In this document: positions 44,634 through 55,655 of the stretch, piece after piece | How positions within the stretch are numbered: the stretch's first letter is position 1 | Layout: each line of letters opens with the position of its first letter | Source: Rhizobium sp. RU20A | GTDB taxonomy: Bacteria > Pseudomonadota > Alphaproteobacteria > Rhizobiales > Rhizobiaceae | Assembly: GCF_900155885.1 (NCBI RefSeq) | Contig: NZ_FTMB01000001.1 | Coordinates: 434,001-498,000 of the forward strand | Length of the DNA: 64,000 bases | Direction: 5' to 3' | Made by a program: the position numbers and the translations under genes | Notes under the pieces: generated by a model | Seen by the model: only the letters and a program-made list of their open reading frames with translations | What the model was told of the DNA's origin: nothing | Database searches by the model: none

Positions 44634-45601
44634 TCAACCAGCGCACGCTTCCCCTTTTCGCGACGATCGTCATCTTCCTCATCGCCTATCTTGTCTGCTG
44701 GCTCCAGTATCCGAACATCCTGTCGACGCGCGTCGTCGGCAACCTCCTGACCGACAATGCCTTTCTCGGAATCGCCGCGGTCGGTATGACCTTCGTGATC
44801 CTATCGGGTGGCATTGACCTGTCGATCGGCTCGGTGATCGCCTTCACCGGCATCTTCCTCGCCGTGCTCTTCGAGGCAACCAGCATCCACCCGCTCGCGG
44901 CCTTCGTGCTGGCGCTCGCCATCACCACCGCCTTCGGTGCGCTGATGGGGGCGATCATCCACTATCTCGAAATGCCGGCCTTCATCGTTACGCTCGCCGG
45001 CATGTTCCTGGCGCGCGGCATGGCCTTCGTGCTGTCGATCGACTCGATCCCGGTCAAGCACCCGTTTTATGCCACGCTGAAGACCTTCTACCTGCTTTTG
45101 CCAGGCGGCGGACGAATCACGCTGATCGGCGGGCTTATGCTGCTCGTCTTCCTCGTCGGCATCCTCATCGCCCATCGCACCCGCTTCGGCGCCAATGTCT
45201 ATGCGCTTGGTGGCGGAGCGCCGACGGCCGCCCTGATGGGTGTCAGCCTGGCGCGCACGACGATCGGTATCTACGCACTGTCCGGCTTCCTCGCGGGCCT
45301 TTCCGGCATCGTCTATTCGCTCTACACCTCCGCCGGTTACTCACTCGCTACCGTTGGCGTCGAACTCGATGCGATCGCGGCGGTCGTCATCGGCGGCACG
45401 CTTCTGACAGGCGGAGCGGGCTTTGTGGCGGGCACGTTCTTCGGCGTGATGATCCAGGGACTCATCCAGACCTACATCACTTTTGATGGCACTCTGTCGA
45501 GTTGGTGGACGAAGATCCTCATTGGCCTCTTGTTATTCCTGTTCATCCTAATGCAGAAAGGGATTCTTGCACTGTCCCGCGGAGAGAGGGGACGGGCATG
45601 A
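44630..45601 (+). CDS. yjfF: Sugar ABC transporter permease (YjfF type)
   Basis: The 323-residue permease overlaps ytfT as ATGA. It has GMTFVILSGGIDLSIGSVIAFTG and the characteristic loop FGANVYALGGGAPTAALMGVSLARTTI. Together with ytfT it forms the membrane channel of the importer. Confidence 0.91.
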   Translation: MINQRTLPLFATIVIFLIAYLVCWLQYPNILSTRVVGNLLTDNAFLGIAAVGMTFVILSGGIDLSIGSVIAFTGIFLAVLFEATSIHPLAAFVLALAITTAFGALMGAIIHYLEMPAFIVTLAGMFLARGMAFVLSIDSIPVKHPFYATLKTFYLLLPGGGRITLIGGLMLLVFLVGILIAHRTRFGANVYALGGGAPTAALMGVSLARTTIGIYALSGFLAGLSGIVYSLYTSAGYSLATVGVELDAIAAVVIGGTLLTGGAGFVAGTFFGVMIQGLIQTYITFDGTLSSWWTKILIGLLLFLFILMQKGILALSRGERGRA

Positions 45602-46356
45602 GGGGAGTGAAGGACGTGCGCCAAGGGCTGTTTCAATCGGTCATCACCGGGCCATCGACGCGCACGAGCCATGCCCAGGTCGTGCATGAACTCGGCAAGG
45701 CGATCGTCGGCGGCGAATTTCCGATCGGCTCCATCCTGCCCGGCGATCCGGAACTGGCGCTGCGCTTCAAGGTCTCGCGCACCGTGCTGCGCGAGGCGAT
45801 GAAGACGCTGGCCGCCAAGGGGCTGATCGTTCCGCGCGCGCGGATCGGGACACGGGTCACGCCCAAGACCCACTGGAACCTTTTCGACAGCGAGGTCCTG
45901 GCCTGGCATTTCGACAAGGGCGTGGAGGAAGATTTCCTCTTCCACCTCAGCGAAATCCGACTTGCCTTCGAGCCGCATGCCGCGGCACTCGCGGCCCGCT
46001 ATGCAGGCGAACAGGAAATCAGCAACATGATGCGGCTTGCCGTCGCCATGGGCGAGGGGGGGCACACCGCCGAAACGCTCGCCTATGCCGACCTCAAGTT
46101 CCACCTTGCAGTCGTGGAAGCGTCCGGCAATCCTTTCATGCGCACCGTCGCCGGCCTTATCGAGGCGGCGCTCGTCGGCATCTTCAAACTGTCCTCGCCG
46201 CTGGAAAGCAAGAACGGACTCGACGAAATATCGCGCAACCACATCGCCATCGTCGACGAAATCGCGCGCCGCGACGAGGCGGGCGCCCGCGTGGCCATGG
46301 AGCGTGTCATTCGCGTTGGGCGCGACCGCGTGAAGGCGACGCTCGCAAAAGGGTAG
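45598..46356 (+). CDS. GntR-family regulator of the FadR (FCD) subfamily
   Basis: The 252-residue protein has an N-terminal winged helix (IVGGEFPIGSILPGDPELALRFKVSRTVLREAMKTLAAKGLI) and a C-terminal all-helical FCD domain. Metal-ligand-type residues are in FHLAVVEASGNPF and the NHIAIVDEIARRD His. It overlaps the yjfF stop as ATGA, so it is co-transcribed with the transporter it probably controls. Relatives respond to sugar acids or sugars such as galactose derivatives. The start at 45598 is chosen for the overlap and family length. Confidence 0.92.
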   Translation: MRGVKDVRQGLFQSVITGPSTRTSHAQVVHELGKAIVGGEFPIGSILPGDPELALRFKVSRTVLREAMKTLAAKGLIVPRARIGTRVTPKTHWNLFDSEVLAWHFDKGVEEDFLFHLSEIRLAFEPHAAALAARYAGEQEISNMMRLAVAMGEGGHTAETLAYADLKFHLAVVEASGNPFMRTVAGLIEAALVGIFKLSSPLESKNGLDEISRNHIAIVDEIARRDEAGARVAMERVIRVGRDRVKATLAKG

Positions 46357-46529
46357 AATGTCCTGTTTCTCAACGTGTGCACTGCATCGGTGAGGTGCTT
46401 CCCGTTCAACAGTCCCTGATCGCACGCTGCAGCGCAAAAAATGTGCTTTCCCTTGCTCCGGCTGACATGTACCCCTATCTGATGGGGCTCCGATGAAAGC
46501 CTTGTCGCGGTAGAGGGCCGCATTTCCCA

Positions 46530-47822
46530 ATGTACGAATTTCTGGTCATTCTGGCGCTGTTGTTGGTCAACGCGTTTTTCGCCATGTCCGAAATGGCGAT
46601 CGTGTCCGCCAGCAAGCCACTCCTGCGCCAGATGGCAAAGAAGAATGGTCGTGCTGAAATTGCCTTGAAGCTCGCCGAAGACCCCGGTCGCTTCCTCTCC
46701 ACCGTGCAGGTCGGCATCACCCTCGTCGGGATCATCGCCGGTGCCTATGGTGGTGCGACGATTGCCGACAAGCTTGCGCCGGTGCTCAATGAGTTCGCGT
46801 GGATTGCGCCCTATGGCTCGCCCGTTGCGGTCGCCATCGTCGTCTCCTTCATCACCTATCTCTCGGTGGTGGTGGGCGAACTCATTCCCAAGCAGTTGGC
46901 GCTGAAGAACTCCGAAGCGATCGCTATGTTCGTTTCGCCGCCGATGCTGCTGCTCTCGCGCATCGTCGCGCCGATCGTCATGCTGTTCGAGGGGTCCGCC
47001 GCGCTCGTCATGCGCCTGCTCGGCATGAAGAATGTCGCCGATCAGGTGACGGAAGAAGAGGTGCAGGCCATCATCGCCGAGGGTGTCGAAAGCGGTGCGA
47101 TCGAGAAATCCGAGCACGAGATGCTGCGCCGCATCATCCTTCTCGGGGATCGAAACGTGAAGTCGATCATGACGCATCGGACCGAGGTCGAGTTCATCAG
47201 CATCGAGGACGATCTCGAAACGGTGCGCGCCAAGGTGCGCGAAGCGGCCCATTCCCGCTACCCGGTCATCGACCCCGTCAGCGGCGACGTGCTGGGTGCC
47301 GTCCTGATCAAGGAGATCCTCAACGCACCGTCCGCACCGGACTTCTCGATCCTGCCCTTCGTGCGGGAGATCCACGCGCTGCCGGAAACGACATCGTGCC
47401 TGAAGGCGCTCGATACCTTCAAGGGGTCCAGCATCAACATGGCGCTGATCGTCGATGAATACGGCAGCACCGAAGGCATCGTGACGATTGCCGATATTCT
47501 CGAAGCCATCATCGGCATGCTGCCCTCCAACTATGACGATATCGAGCACATGCTAATCCGCCGGCGCGAGGATGGAACGTGGCTGGTCGATGGCCGTACA
47601 CCGGTCGACGAGATCCAGCTGACCTTCGGCATCGACGATATCCGCAGCGACGGCGATTTCGAAACGGTCGCCGGTTTCCTCGTGCATCAGTTGAAGAAGA
47701 CGCCGGAAGAGGGCGACATCGCCGAAGCCCATGGCTACCGCTTCGAGGTCATCGACATGGACGCCCGCCGCATCGACAAGATCCTCGTCACCCGCCTTGC
47801 CGAGGGCGAAGCGTCGATCTGA
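46530..47822 (+). CDS. CNNM/CorC-type hemolysin-family membrane protein
   Basis: The 430-residue protein has the standard order: DUF21/CNNM transmembrane domain (residues 1-190, with NAFFAMSEMAIVSA and VVVGELIPKQLAL), a CBS pair (about 215-330, IMTHRTEVEFI and MALIVDEYGSTEGIVTIADILEAI) and a CorC_HlyC domain (about 345-425). The family is implicated in Mg2+ or Co2+ efflux and membrane integrity; 'hemolysin' is a historical name. It appears monocistronic and convergent with moeA. Confidence 0.92.
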   Translation: MYEFLVILALLLVNAFFAMSEMAIVSASKPLLRQMAKKNGRAEIALKLAEDPGRFLSTVQVGITLVGIIAGAYGGATIADKLAPVLNEFAWIAPYGSPVAVAIVVSFITYLSVVVGELIPKQLALKNSEAIAMFVSPPMLLLSRIVAPIVMLFEGSAALVMRLLGMKNVADQVTEEEVQAIIAEGVESGAIEKSEHEMLRRIILLGDRNVKSIMTHRTEVEFISIEDDLETVRAKVREAAHSRYPVIDPVSGDVLGAVLIKEILNAPSAPDFSILPFVREIHALPETTSCLKALDTFKGSSINMALIVDEYGSTEGIVTIADILEAIIGMLPSNYDDIEHMLIRRREDGTWLVDGRTPVDEIQLTFGIDDIRSDGDFETVAGFLVHQLKKTPEEGDIAEAHGYRFEVIDMDARRIDKILVTRLAEGEASI

Positions 47823-48128
47823 TCATCGATGGTGAAAGAAATTTGTTCCGGCCCGCCCTGCGCGGGCCGATTTGCATTCCGCCATCCAGTGCCGCGGGTC
47901 GGTGTAGGCGCGATCTCCAGTCTGCTGGATTTGGTGCCAAACAAAAAAGGCCGACACAAATGCAAAAAAGGCCGGGGCGAACCCGACCTTCTCGCATCGT
48001 TCAGCGGCGCGCCAGTACATCCGTGGTCTTGCCTGCTGATCGAATGATCCAATGCGATGGTAAATAGAAGGTTAAGATGACGTCGTCGTGACGCGCTTGC
48101 GTCAGTTTTTTGAATCTTGATCTGCGGA
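47823..48128. other. Convergent intergenic region with two hairpins
   Basis: This lies between the CNNM gene (plus) and moeA (minus). A plus-strand hairpin CGGCCCGC / GCGGGCCG is at 47849-47869, without a good T-run, and a minus-strand terminator is at 47964-47988. No gene is seen. Confidence 0.5.
47964..47988 (-). terminator. Intrinsic terminator downstream of moeA
   Basis: On the minus strand a 7-bp stem GGTCGGG / CCCGGCC (one T-G pair) around a five-base loop is followed by six T. It is about 140 bases past the moeA stop and would end the trpD-trpC-moaC-moeA transcript. Confidence 0.7.
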
Positions 48129-49334
48129 TCAGCGCAGACGCAGCGCGGGTAGCCTGTCACCGATGGCGGCGGGCTCAGCCTGCGGAGGCCGCACGATCAG
48201 GCAGTCGGAACCGGCAAAAACTGTCACCATTGACGAATCCTGCCGGGAAAAGGGCAGGGCGGATGGCGGGTCTTCGCCGTCCACGAAGCGGGCACGCACA
48301 TAGTCCTGCCGCTTTTCGTTGGCCGGCAGCGGCGCGGCAAGACGAACGGCCATCGTCCGGTCACGGGCCGGCAGCCGGGCGAGGCGGCGCACCAGCGGCT
48401 CAAGGAACAGCAGGCCGCAGACGAGGCTCGATACGGGATTTCCGGGAAGTCCCAGCACCTGCATGGCGCCGAGATGCCCGACCATCAACGGCTTTCCGGG
48501 CCGCATGGCGATCTTCCAGAAATCGAGCTGCATGCCGAGCGAAACGAGGGTCGGCTGCACCAGATCGTGATCGCCGACCGAGGCGCCGCCAAGGGTGACC
48601 AGAATGTCGGCGCCGGCCTCGCGCGCCCGCGTCACGGCAGCGGCAATGGCCTCCTTTCGGTCAGCCACGATGCCGAGATCGATGATATCGGCGCCGTTCT
48701 CCCGGGCGATGGCGCTGACGCCCGCGCCGTTCGAGGCGACGATCTGGTCCGCACCCGGCTCTGAGCCTGGCGCGACCAGCTCGTCGCCTGTGGCGAGGAT
48801 GGCGACGAGCGGCCGGCGAAAGACGGGGAGGCTCGCGTGGTTGCAAGAGGCCGCCAGCGTCAGCCGGCCCGGATCGAGAACGGCGCCGGCGGAAAGGATG
48901 ATCTCGCCCTGCCGAAAGTCCTGCCCCTTCGGGCGGATGTGGCGGCCGCGCTCGGGCAGAAAGGTTGGTCTTACGTGCATCTCATCGAGACGCTCGGCAT
49001 CTTCCTGCAGCAGCACCGTATCGGCCCCGGCCGGCATCGGCGCGCCGGTGAAGATGCGCACGGTCTCGCCCGGCCCGACAGTACCGTCGAAGCGTTGGCC
49101 CGCAACAGACCGGCCTATGATTTTCAGGGGTGCGCCAGCCGCAAGGTCGTCATGGCGTAGCGCATAGCCATCCATGGCGGAATTGTCGAAGGCGGGATGG
49201 GTGAGACGGGCAGCGAGATCGGCCGCCAGAACGCGTCCGTTCGCCTGGTCGAGCTCGACCGTCTCGACACCGGAGGGCAGCACTGCCGCATCCAGCAGTC
49301 GCCGCAGCGCCTCCTCGACGGGCAGCAGGCTCAT
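48129..49334 (-). CDS. moeA: Molybdopterin molybdenumtransferase
   Basis: The 401-residue protein inserts molybdenum into adenylylated molybdopterin. The motifs [10 protein letters not shown] (about residue 51), [23 protein letters not shown] (about 250) and [11 protein letters not shown] (about 300) are all present, covering MoeA domains I to IV. It overlaps moaC by four bases (ATGA), so translation is coupled. Confidence 0.95.
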   Translation of the reverse strand: MSLLPVEEALRRLLDAAVLPSGVETVELDQANGRVLAADLAARLTHPAFDNSAMDGYALRHDDLAAGAPLKIIGRSVAGQRFDGTVGPGETVRIFTGAPMPAGADTVLLQEDAERLDEMHVRPTFLPERGRHIRPKGQDFRQGEIILSAGAVLDPGRLTLAASCNHASLPVFRRPLVAILATGDELVAPGSEPGADQIVASNGAGVSAIARENGADIIDLGIVADRKEAIAAAVTRAREAGADILVTLGGASVGDHDLVQPTLVSLGMQLDFWKIAMRPGKPLMVGHLGAMQVLGLPGNPVSSLVCGLLFLEPLVRRLARLPARDRTMAVRLAAPLPANEKRQDYVRARFVDGEDPPSALPFSRQDSSMVTVFAGSDCLIVRPPQAEPAAIGDRLPALRLR

Positions 49335-49834
49335 CGCGCCGCCTCGCTGTCCCCGGCGCGAAAATCGCCGGAGCGGCCGCCGCTCTTTTCCAGAAGACGG
49401 ATGCCGCCAATCTCCATGCCGCGATCGACGGCCTTTGCCATGTCGTAGATGGTCAGGCAGGCAACGCTTGCCGCCGTCAGCGCTTCCATTTCCACGCCGG
49501 TGCGCCCCGTCAGCCGCGCCATGGCGGTGACGCGCAGACCCGGCAGCGCCTCGTCGGGCGCGATCTCCACGGCAACCTTGGTCAGCATCAGCGGATGGCA
49601 GAGGGGAATGAGGCTGGCGGTCTGCTTCGCCGCCATGATGCCGGCGAGCCGCGCCGTGCCGATCACGTCACCCTTCAGCGCATTGCCGGCAAGGATGAGG
49701 GACAGGGTTTCGGGCTGCATGCGGATATGCCCTTCCGCCACGGCCGTGCGCAGTGTCTCCGCCTTGGCGGACACATCGACCATATCGGCGGTGCCGTCGG
49801 TCGCGAGGTGGGTGAGGCGCGGTTCGCTCATCAC
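49331..49834 (-). CDS. moaC: Cyclic pyranopterin monophosphate synthase
   Basis: The 167-residue enzyme acts with MoaA in the first step of molybdenum cofactor synthesis. MVDVSAK at the N-terminus, [15 protein letters not shown] with the active-site His, and [26 protein letters not shown] match the family. It overlaps trpC upstream and moeA downstream by four bases each if the start is at 49834; the next Met at 49831 is equally possible. Confidence 0.95.
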   Translation of the reverse strand: MMSEPRLTHLATDGTADMVDVSAKAETLRTAVAEGHIRMQPETLSLILAGNALKGDVIGTARLAGIMAAKQTASLIPLCHPLMLTKVAVEIAPDEALPGLRVTAMARLTGRTGVEMEALTAASVACLTIYDMAKAVDRGMEIGGIRLLEKSGGRSGDFRAGDSEAAR

Positions 49835-50646
49835 TCAGCCGCGGCCGAGGCGCCGTCGCCCGTCAGCAGCAGCCGGGTTGCCGCCGCCACATCCTGCTGG
49901 CGCATCAGGCTCTCGCCGACGAGGAAGGTGGTGATGCCGACCCCGGCGAGGCGCGCGCAATCGGCATGGGTGAAAATGCCGCTTTCGCCGACCAGCAGCC
50001 GGTCGTCCGGCACCATGGCGGCGAGCGTCTCGCTGACGGTCAGGCTGACCTCGAAGGTGCGAAGGTTGCGATTGTTGATGCCGATCATCGGAGAGGCGAG
50101 CTTCAGCGCCCGCTCCATCTCCGGTGCATCGTGTACCTCGATCAGCACGTCCATGCCCAGCGACAAGGCCTCGTCTTCCAGCCGCCGCGCCTCGTCGTCG
50201 GTGAGCGAGGCCATGATGAGGAGGATGCAATCGGCACCCCAAGCGCGCGCTTCCTGCACCTGATAGGTGTCGAACATGAAGTCCTTGCGCAGCGCCGGCA
50301 GCGCGCAGGCGGCACGGGCGTCCGTCAGATATTCGGGCGCACCCTGAAAACTCGGCGTATCCGTCAACACAGACAGGCAGGCCGCGCCGCCGGCCTCATA
50401 GGCTTCAGCCAGCCGCGGCGGATCGAAATCCGGTCGGATCAATCCCTTTGAGGGGCTCGCCTTCTTGATTTCGGCGATCAGGCCGAACCTACCGTCTGCC
50501 TGCCGCGCTTTCAGCGCCTTCAGGAAGCCGCGCGGTGCTGGCTGGTCGGCAGCGCGCGCCGTGACGTCGGCAAGCGGCACCGCGGCCTTGGCGGCCTCGA
50601 TTTCCGCGCGCTTGTAGGCTTCGATCTTGCGCAGGATGTCAGTCAT
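49831..50646 (-). CDS. trpC: Indole-3-glycerol phosphate synthase
   Basis: The 271-residue TIM-barrel enzyme closes the indole ring in tryptophan synthesis. [15 protein letters not shown] with the catalytic Lys, [25 protein letters not shown] and [10 protein letters not shown] are the family motifs. It is the monofunctional form, without TrpF. It lies 14 bp downstream of trpD. Confidence 0.96.
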   Translation of the reverse strand: MTDILRKIEAYKRAEIEAAKAAVPLADVTARAADQPAPRGFLKALKARQADGRFGLIAEIKKASPSKGLIRPDFDPPRLAEAYEAGGAACLSVLTDTPSFQGAPEYLTDARAACALPALRKDFMFDTYQVQEARAWGADCILLIMASLTDDEARRLEDEALSLGMDVLIEVHDAPEMERALKLASPMIGINNRNLRTFEVSLTVSETLAAMVPDDRLLVGESGIFTHADCARLAGVGITTFLVGESLMRQQDVAAATRLLLTGDGASAAAE

Positions 50647-50660
50647 CGGAACGGCCTCCG

Positions 50661-51674
50661 TCAGGCTGCATTCGAGGTGGCGACGAGGGCGTCCAGCACC
50701 CGGGTTGCCGCACCGCTGTCGAGCGACTGGCGTGCCAGCGCCATGCCCTCGGCAATGCCGCCGGCCCGCCCGGCAATGATCAGCGCCGCCGCGGAATTGG
50801 CAAGCGAGATATCGCGATACGCGTTGCGGGCACCCGAAAGGACGTCCTTCAGCGCCGCCGCATTCACCGCGCCGTCGCCGCCCTTGAGGGCCTGAAGCTC
50901 GACGCGCTCCAGTCCGAAATCGGCCGGCGTCAGCTGGAAAGTGCGGATCTCGCCGTTTTCCAGCGCCGCCACTTCCGTCATGCCCGTCGTGGTGATCTCG
51001 TCGAGACCGTCGCCGTGCACGACCCAGGCCGTTTCAGAACCGAGATCGCGCAGCACTTCGGCGAGCGGCACGACCCATTGCGGCGCGAAGACGCCGAGCA
51101 ACTGGCGGCGGACGCCGGCCGGATTGGAGAGCGGACCGAGCAGGTTGAAGATGGTGCGCGTGCCGAGTTCGACGCGCGTCGGGCCCACATGGCGCATGGC
51201 CGAATGATGCTGCTGCGCGAACATGAAGCCGAGCCCGGCCTCGCGGATGCAGCGGGTGATCTCTTCCGGACCGATGTCCAGCTTCACGCCGAGGCAGGAC
51301 AGCGCATCCGCCGTGCCGGACTTCGAGCTGAGGGCCCGGTTGCCGTGCTTTGCGACCGGCACGCCGGCGCCGGCCACGATCAGCGACGTCAGGGTGGAGA
51401 TATTGTAGGTTCCAGCGCCGTCGCCGCCCGTGCCGACGATGTCGATGGCGTCGGCCGGCGCGTCAACGGTCAGCATGCGCGCCCGCATGGCGCCGACGGC
51501 ACCGGCGATTTCGTCCACGGTCTCGCCGCGCACGCGCAGCGCCATCAGGAAGCCGCCGATCTGCGAGGGCGTGGCGCCGCCTGACATGATGACGTCGAAG
51601 GCCTGATCCGCTTCGGTCCGATCGAGGGCCTTGCCGGTGGCGACCTTGGCGATGAAGGGCTTGAGGTCACTCAT
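50661..51674 (-). CDS. trpD: Anthranilate phosphoribosyltransferase
   Basis: The 337-residue enzyme joins anthranilate and [21 protein letters not shown] (PRPP site), [22 protein letters not shown] and [21 protein letters not shown] are diagnostic. It lies 14 bp downstream of the PPIase gene; no trpG (amidotransferase) is in this block, so glutamine amidotransferase activity must be encoded elsewhere, as with the fused TrpE(G) of rhizobia. Confidence 0.96.
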   Translation of the reverse strand: MSDLKPFIAKVATGKALDRTEADQAFDVIMSGGATPSQIGGFLMALRVRGETVDEIAGAVGAMRARMLTVDAPADAIDIVGTGGDGAGTYNISTLTSLIVAGAGVPVAKHGNRALSSKSGTADALSCLGVKLDIGPEEITRCIREAGLGFMFAQQHHSAMRHVGPTRVELGTRTIFNLLGPLSNPAGVRRQLLGVFAPQWVVPLAEVLRDLGSETAWVVHGDGLDEITTTGMTEVAALENGEIRTFQLTPADFGLERVELQALKGGDGAVNAAALKDVLSGARNAYRDISLANSAAALIIAGRAGGIAEGMALARQSLDSGAATRVLDALVATSNAA

Positions 51675-51688
51675 GGTCGTAAAATCCC

Positions 51689-53581
51689 TCAGCGCGTCGA
51701 AGCGATGGTCTGCTCGGCCAGCGCCTGGTTGATCTGGACGCCGTAGGCGCTCTGCAGGGTGCTGACCATCTGGTCGAGAATGTCGTCACCGCTGGCCCGC
51801 GCCACGGCCTCGATGCCCCGTGCATCATTGTCGAGCACATCAGCCGGCGCGTCCTGGACATCCGTGACCTTGAGGAGGATCTGGCCTTCGCCACCGACGC
51901 CCGGCGCGGTCGCCACATGGCCGTTTGCGCCGCCGAAGGCCGCCGCGACAGCCGCCGGGCTCAGCGCTGCATCCTGCGCGTTGCGACGCAGGCCGGACTT
52001 GGTTTCGACGGCAAGGCCGAGCTCCGTCGCGATCGTCTGTAGCGTTTCGCCCTTCAGCACGCGCTCTTCCAGTTGCTTGGCACGGGCCGCGAGCGCAGCG
52101 CGCTGCTGTTCGGCCGTCCAGTCGGCAACGACGCGTTCGCGCGCCTCGGCAAGCGTGCGGTCGCGGGCCGGCTCGATCTCGAGGACGTCGAACCAGACAT
52201 AACCGTCGCGGCCGAGTGTCACCGGCTGGGTCTCGCCATTCACGTCGCTGTTGAAGATTTCGGACAGAAGTTCCGGCGCCTGCGGCAGGTTGGTCACGGG
52301 ATCGCCGTCCTTGTCGTTACCGCGCGCATCGATCGCGGGCACTTCGACATAGGTCAGCTTCATCTGTTCGGCGGCTTCCTTGATCGGCGTACCCTGCAAG
52401 CGCATCTCCTCGATGCGGTCATGGATGCCGACGATTTCGTTCGATGCGTTGTCGAGCGCGATATCCTTGCGCAGCGTGTCCTTGACCTCGTCGAAGCTCT
52501 GGACGGTCGCCGGCTTGATGTTGCTGACGCGCACGATGACCGGAGCGAAGGCTCCATCGACGACGGGTGTCGTACCGCCATCCGTGGCAACGGCAAAGGC
52601 CGCCTCGGCGATCTTCTGGTCCGGCAGGGCGTCCTTGGTGAAGTCGCCGAGAAGAACGTCGGTCGCCGTCTTGCCCTGCTCTGTCACGAGCTGGTCGAAG
52701 CTTGTGCCGGCCGCAAGCTTTGCCGCCGCCTCGTCCGCCGCCTGGCGCGAGGGGAAGGTCAGCTGTTCGATCGTCCGGGTCTCCGGCGTGCTGAAGGTGG
52801 CCTTGCGGCGCTCATATTCGGTCGTCAGATCCTCGTCGCTCACGCTGCTTTCATCGGCAATGTCCACCGGTTCGAGCTTCAGGAAACCGACCTTGCGGAA
52901 TTCGGGTGCCTTGTAGTTCGCCTTGTTTGTCTCGAACCACGGGGCAAGCACGTCGTCGGTCGGCGCCTTCACAGGGTCGATATTGGCGTTGGAAAGCATC
53001 AGGAAATCGACGGTGCGGCTTTCCTGGCGATACTGCTTGATGGCGTCGACCAGCACCTTCGGCGGCTGGTAGCCATCCGAGACGGCATCGACGATCTGCG
53101 AGCGTACCGCCACCTGGCTGCGGTTGGCGATATAGTCCTGCTCGCGAAGTCCCGCATTGCGCAGGATCGAGGTGAAGGCGACACGGTCGAACTGGCCGTT
53201 GACCCCATGGAAGGTCGGGTCTTCGCTGATGAGCTGCGCGAGGCGGTCCTTGGACAGGCCAAGACTCATGTCTTCGGCCAGTTGATCGAGCGTTGCACCG
53301 GCAATGACCTGCGAGAACACCTGTGCCTCGACACCGAAGGCGCGGGCCTGATCGGGCGTCAGGCGCTGGCCGAACTGACGGGACAGCTGCGCCAGCTGGC
53401 GCTCATAGGCGAGGCGGAAGTCGAGCGGCTTTACCTTCACGTCACCGACGGTCACGACCGAATCGGCAACACCCGTGTGCAGCGACGAGGAAATGCCCCA
53501 GACGGCGAAGGAGATGACCAGGACGATCATCAGACCCTTCATGATCCAGGTCCGGGCGAAGGCGCGCAGCAGTTCAAGCAT
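51689..53581 (-). CDS. Membrane-anchored SurA/PpiD-type peptidylprolyl isomerase
   Basis: The 630-residue protein has a short cytoplasmic N-terminus and one membrane anchor ([19 protein letters not shown]). A SurA_N-like chaperone domain follows ([24 protein letters not shown]), then a parvulin-like region in the middle ([27 protein letters not shown] with GTSFDQLV). This is the layout of PpiD, which helps fold exported and outer-membrane proteins at the periplasmic face of the inner membrane. The start at 53581 ([12 protein letters not shown]) is preferred over 53635 because family members begin this way. Confidence 0.9.
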   Translation of the reverse strand: MLELLRAFARTWIMKGLMIVLVISFAVWGISSSLHTGVADSVVTVGDVKVKPLDFRLAYERQLAQLSRQFGQRLTPDQARAFGVEAQVFSQVIAGATLDQLAEDMSLGLSKDRLAQLISEDPTFHGVNGQFDRVAFTSILRNAGLREQDYIANRSQVAVRSQIVDAVSDGYQPPKVLVDAIKQYRQESRTVDFLMLSNANIDPVKAPTDDVLAPWFETNKANYKAPEFRKVGFLKLEPVDIADESSVSDEDLTTEYERRKATFSTPETRTIEQLTFPSRQAADEAAAKLAAGTSFDQLVTEQGKTATDVLLGDFTKDALPDQKIAEAAFAVATDGGTTPVVDGAFAPVIVRVSNIKPATVQSFDEVKDTLRKDIALDNASNEIVGIHDRIEEMRLQGTPIKEAAEQMKLTYVEVPAIDARGNDKDGDPVTNLPQAPELLSEIFNSDVNGETQPVTLGRDGYVWFDVLEIEPARDRTLAEARERVVADWTAEQQRAALAARAKQLEERVLKGETLQTIATELGLAVETKSGLRRNAQDAALSPAAVAAAFGGANGHVATAPGVGGEGQILLKVTDVQDAPADVLDNDARGIEAVARASGDDILDQMVSTLQSAYGVQINQALAEQTIASTR

Positions 53582-53745
53582 TGTGAGGTGGTCCCTGTCG
53601 GCAATGTCAAAGCCGCCCGGCGGCATGACGGCCACCGGACGAATGACGTTCCTTAGAGCAAAGCCTTCACGAAATGAAGGGTGCGCCTTTCAATTTCGGG
53701 CGATCCCACGCCGGGCCAAGACGCCTTGCGGCTGCAAGCGCCTGC

Positions 53746-55503
53746 TCAGTTGGCGGCAGACGCGGCAAGGCCGTCGCGGATGAAGGCATCGAAGCAGGGC
53801 GTCAGCGCGATGCGCCGGTGGCCGTCAAGTGCCGGACGGTAGAGGTCGAAGAGTGCAAGGCGCGCATTGGTCACGGGGCAGGTCGGCAAAAGCACGAGGT
53901 CCGTGTCCCTGACCGATGCAAGCACCGCTTCGCTCGGCGGCGGAACGGCGCGATAGGGATCTGCGCCGATGGCAACGAGACGCGGCGCCTGGCGTTTGAG
54001 GATCCAGGCAACCGGATTGGTGAAATCCAGCGTGAAGATCGTCTCGAACCGAACACCCTTTGCCAACTCGTAGGCTTCGATCGCCGCGGTGGCCGCATCG
54101 AATTCGCGCAGCAGCAGCACCTGAAAATCGAAGTCGCTGTAGAGCAGGTAGGACGGCAGGATCTTGTCGGCGGCGATCCGCTCATAGGTCGCCCGGTCGG
54201 CAATATAGCGTGCCCGCATCGTTTCGGCGTGCGCGAGGAAATCCGGCCGCGCCGTCACCGCATTGAGCGGACCGAGATGCGCGGTTCCGATCGGCTGGTT
54301 GAGGAGCCCGCCGGCATAGGCTCTTGCCGCCTTCTGCGTGATGAGCACCGCTGGCGGCAGAACGGCGGCAAGCAGCAGAACGCCGGCCGTCGCCCTTCGC
54401 CAGGACATGCGTTCACCGGCCAGCGACACGAGCAGCACGGCCACGAGGGGCCAGAGGAAGATGAAGGCCTGACTGCCGGTGTTCTGGCTTTCGAAAAGCA
54501 GGCCCGCCAGCGCGAAGGCGGCCAGCCACACCGTCGGTCGGTCGAAAAGCCGGGCAACAGGGCCGCTCGTCTCTCGGGCGCCGCCAAGACCGTACGGCCG
54601 TGTAAAGAGGAGGGCGGCCCCCGCCAGCGCCGTCATCAGAACGATGCCGAAATTCAGCGAGGCGGCCTGGATCAGTCGCGGCAGCAGGGCTCCCTCGTTC
54701 AGCGCGATGAGGGCGAAAATGTCGCGCAGATACGCGGATGTCATGCCGGCGGAGACTTCGAGGAGCGCGAGCACCGCGACGACGGCGGCGCCGGCGATCA
54801 GCGCAACCTTCAGCGGAAGGCGGCCGGCCAGAAGGGCCTGGAGGCACAACACCGTTCCGCCGACAGCGCCGGTCACTTTGGTTTCAAAGAGCGCCAGCAT
54901 GCTCGCGCCCATGACGAAGCCGAGGACGCGCGGGCTCTCGACCGCAACGAGCGCAGCGGCGAGAACGTAGAGAAGCTGGCAGACCTGCCGGTTATAGATG
55001 CCAAAACCTTCCGTACCGGGGAAGGGGTAGAACTCGCCCGTCGTGAAGGGCAGGGCCGAAAACAAAAGGAACGGCAGGACGAGCGCGAGCCCCAGGCCCG
55101 GGGAGCGGCGGCTGACATCGTATGCGACAAGCCCCATCAGCGGCGCCGTGACGATCAGCAGGGACCAGCTGGACACGAGCAGCGGCTGTCCGTTTGGAAA
55201 GAGCGTCGCCGCCAGCCAGTAGAGGTAGTAGCCGAGCGGTCCGACAGGGGCGAAGAAATCGACCGCCGGCATCTGGCCACTCGAAATGCGCTGCGCCGCA
55301 TCGAGATAGATGAGGTGATCCCAGTACATCGGGCCGATCGGTTGCGCGACGGTCGTCAGGAGAAGGCCGCACAGCACGAGCACACCCAAGGCGAGAAGAC
55401 CCAACGGCACATGACGCGGGATCGGCAGGGGCCGAGGCAGGGGCGCGGCGTGGCGGTTTTCCGGAAACAGGCTGATCGTCATCGAGTGGGCCTTCAGCTT
55501 CAA
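53746..55503 (-). CDS. Polytopic membrane protein, possible GT-C-type glycosyltransferase
   Basis: The 585-residue protein has about ten to twelve hydrophobic segments over residues 30-385 and a soluble C-terminal part of about 200 residues. Near the first loop it reads YWDHLIYLDAAQRISSGQMPAVDFFAPVGPLGYYLYW. An acidic residue followed by an 'xGxxPxxDFFxPxGP' phrase is typical of lipid-linked GT-C sugar transferases. I do not recognise a specific family, and catalysis is inference. An internal start at 55482 (MTISLFPENRH) is possible. It is divergent from glmU by 152 bp. Confidence 0.7.
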   Translation of the reverse strand: MKLKAHSMTISLFPENRHAAPLPRPLPIPRHVPLGLLALGVLVLCGLLLTTVAQPIGPMYWDHLIYLDAAQRISSGQMPAVDFFAPVGPLGYYLYWLAATLFPNGQPLLVSSWSLLIVTAPLMGLVAYDVSRRSPGLGLALVLPFLLFSALPFTTGEFYPFPGTEGFGIYNRQVCQLLYVLAAALVAVESPRVLGFVMGASMLALFETKVTGAVGGTVLCLQALLAGRLPLKVALIAGAAVVAVLALLEVSAGMTSAYLRDIFALIALNEGALLPRLIQAASLNFGIVLMTALAGAALLFTRPYGLGGARETSGPVARLFDRPTVWLAAFALAGLLFESQNTGSQAFIFLWPLVAVLLVSLAGERMSWRRATAGVLLLAAVLPPAVLITQKAARAYAGGLLNQPIGTAHLGPLNAVTARPDFLAHAETMRARYIADRATYERIAADKILPSYLLYSDFDFQVLLLREFDAATAAIEAYELAKGVRFETIFTLDFTNPVAWILKRQAPRLVAIGADPYRAVPPPSEAVLASVRDTDLVLLPTCPVTNARLALFDLYRPALDGHRRIALTPCFDAFIRDGLAASAAN

Positions 55504-55655
55504 CGTGAGGTGGCCTTATCGCATCCCCTGCCTTGTGGGGCGGTTAACGCCCGTAATCGGAAGTGATTATGTTTCTCGAAACAAGTTGCTGATAAGGAAG
55601 CCCGGAATCGGTTGCATCGCAAAAGCGCAGCCGCCTGCTTCATTTCGGGGGTTTC

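Noticed and set aside
47823-48128. Possible small gene between the CNNM gene and moeA
   Set aside because: The frames overlap terminators and lack ribosome sites; the region is explained as convergent transcription ends.
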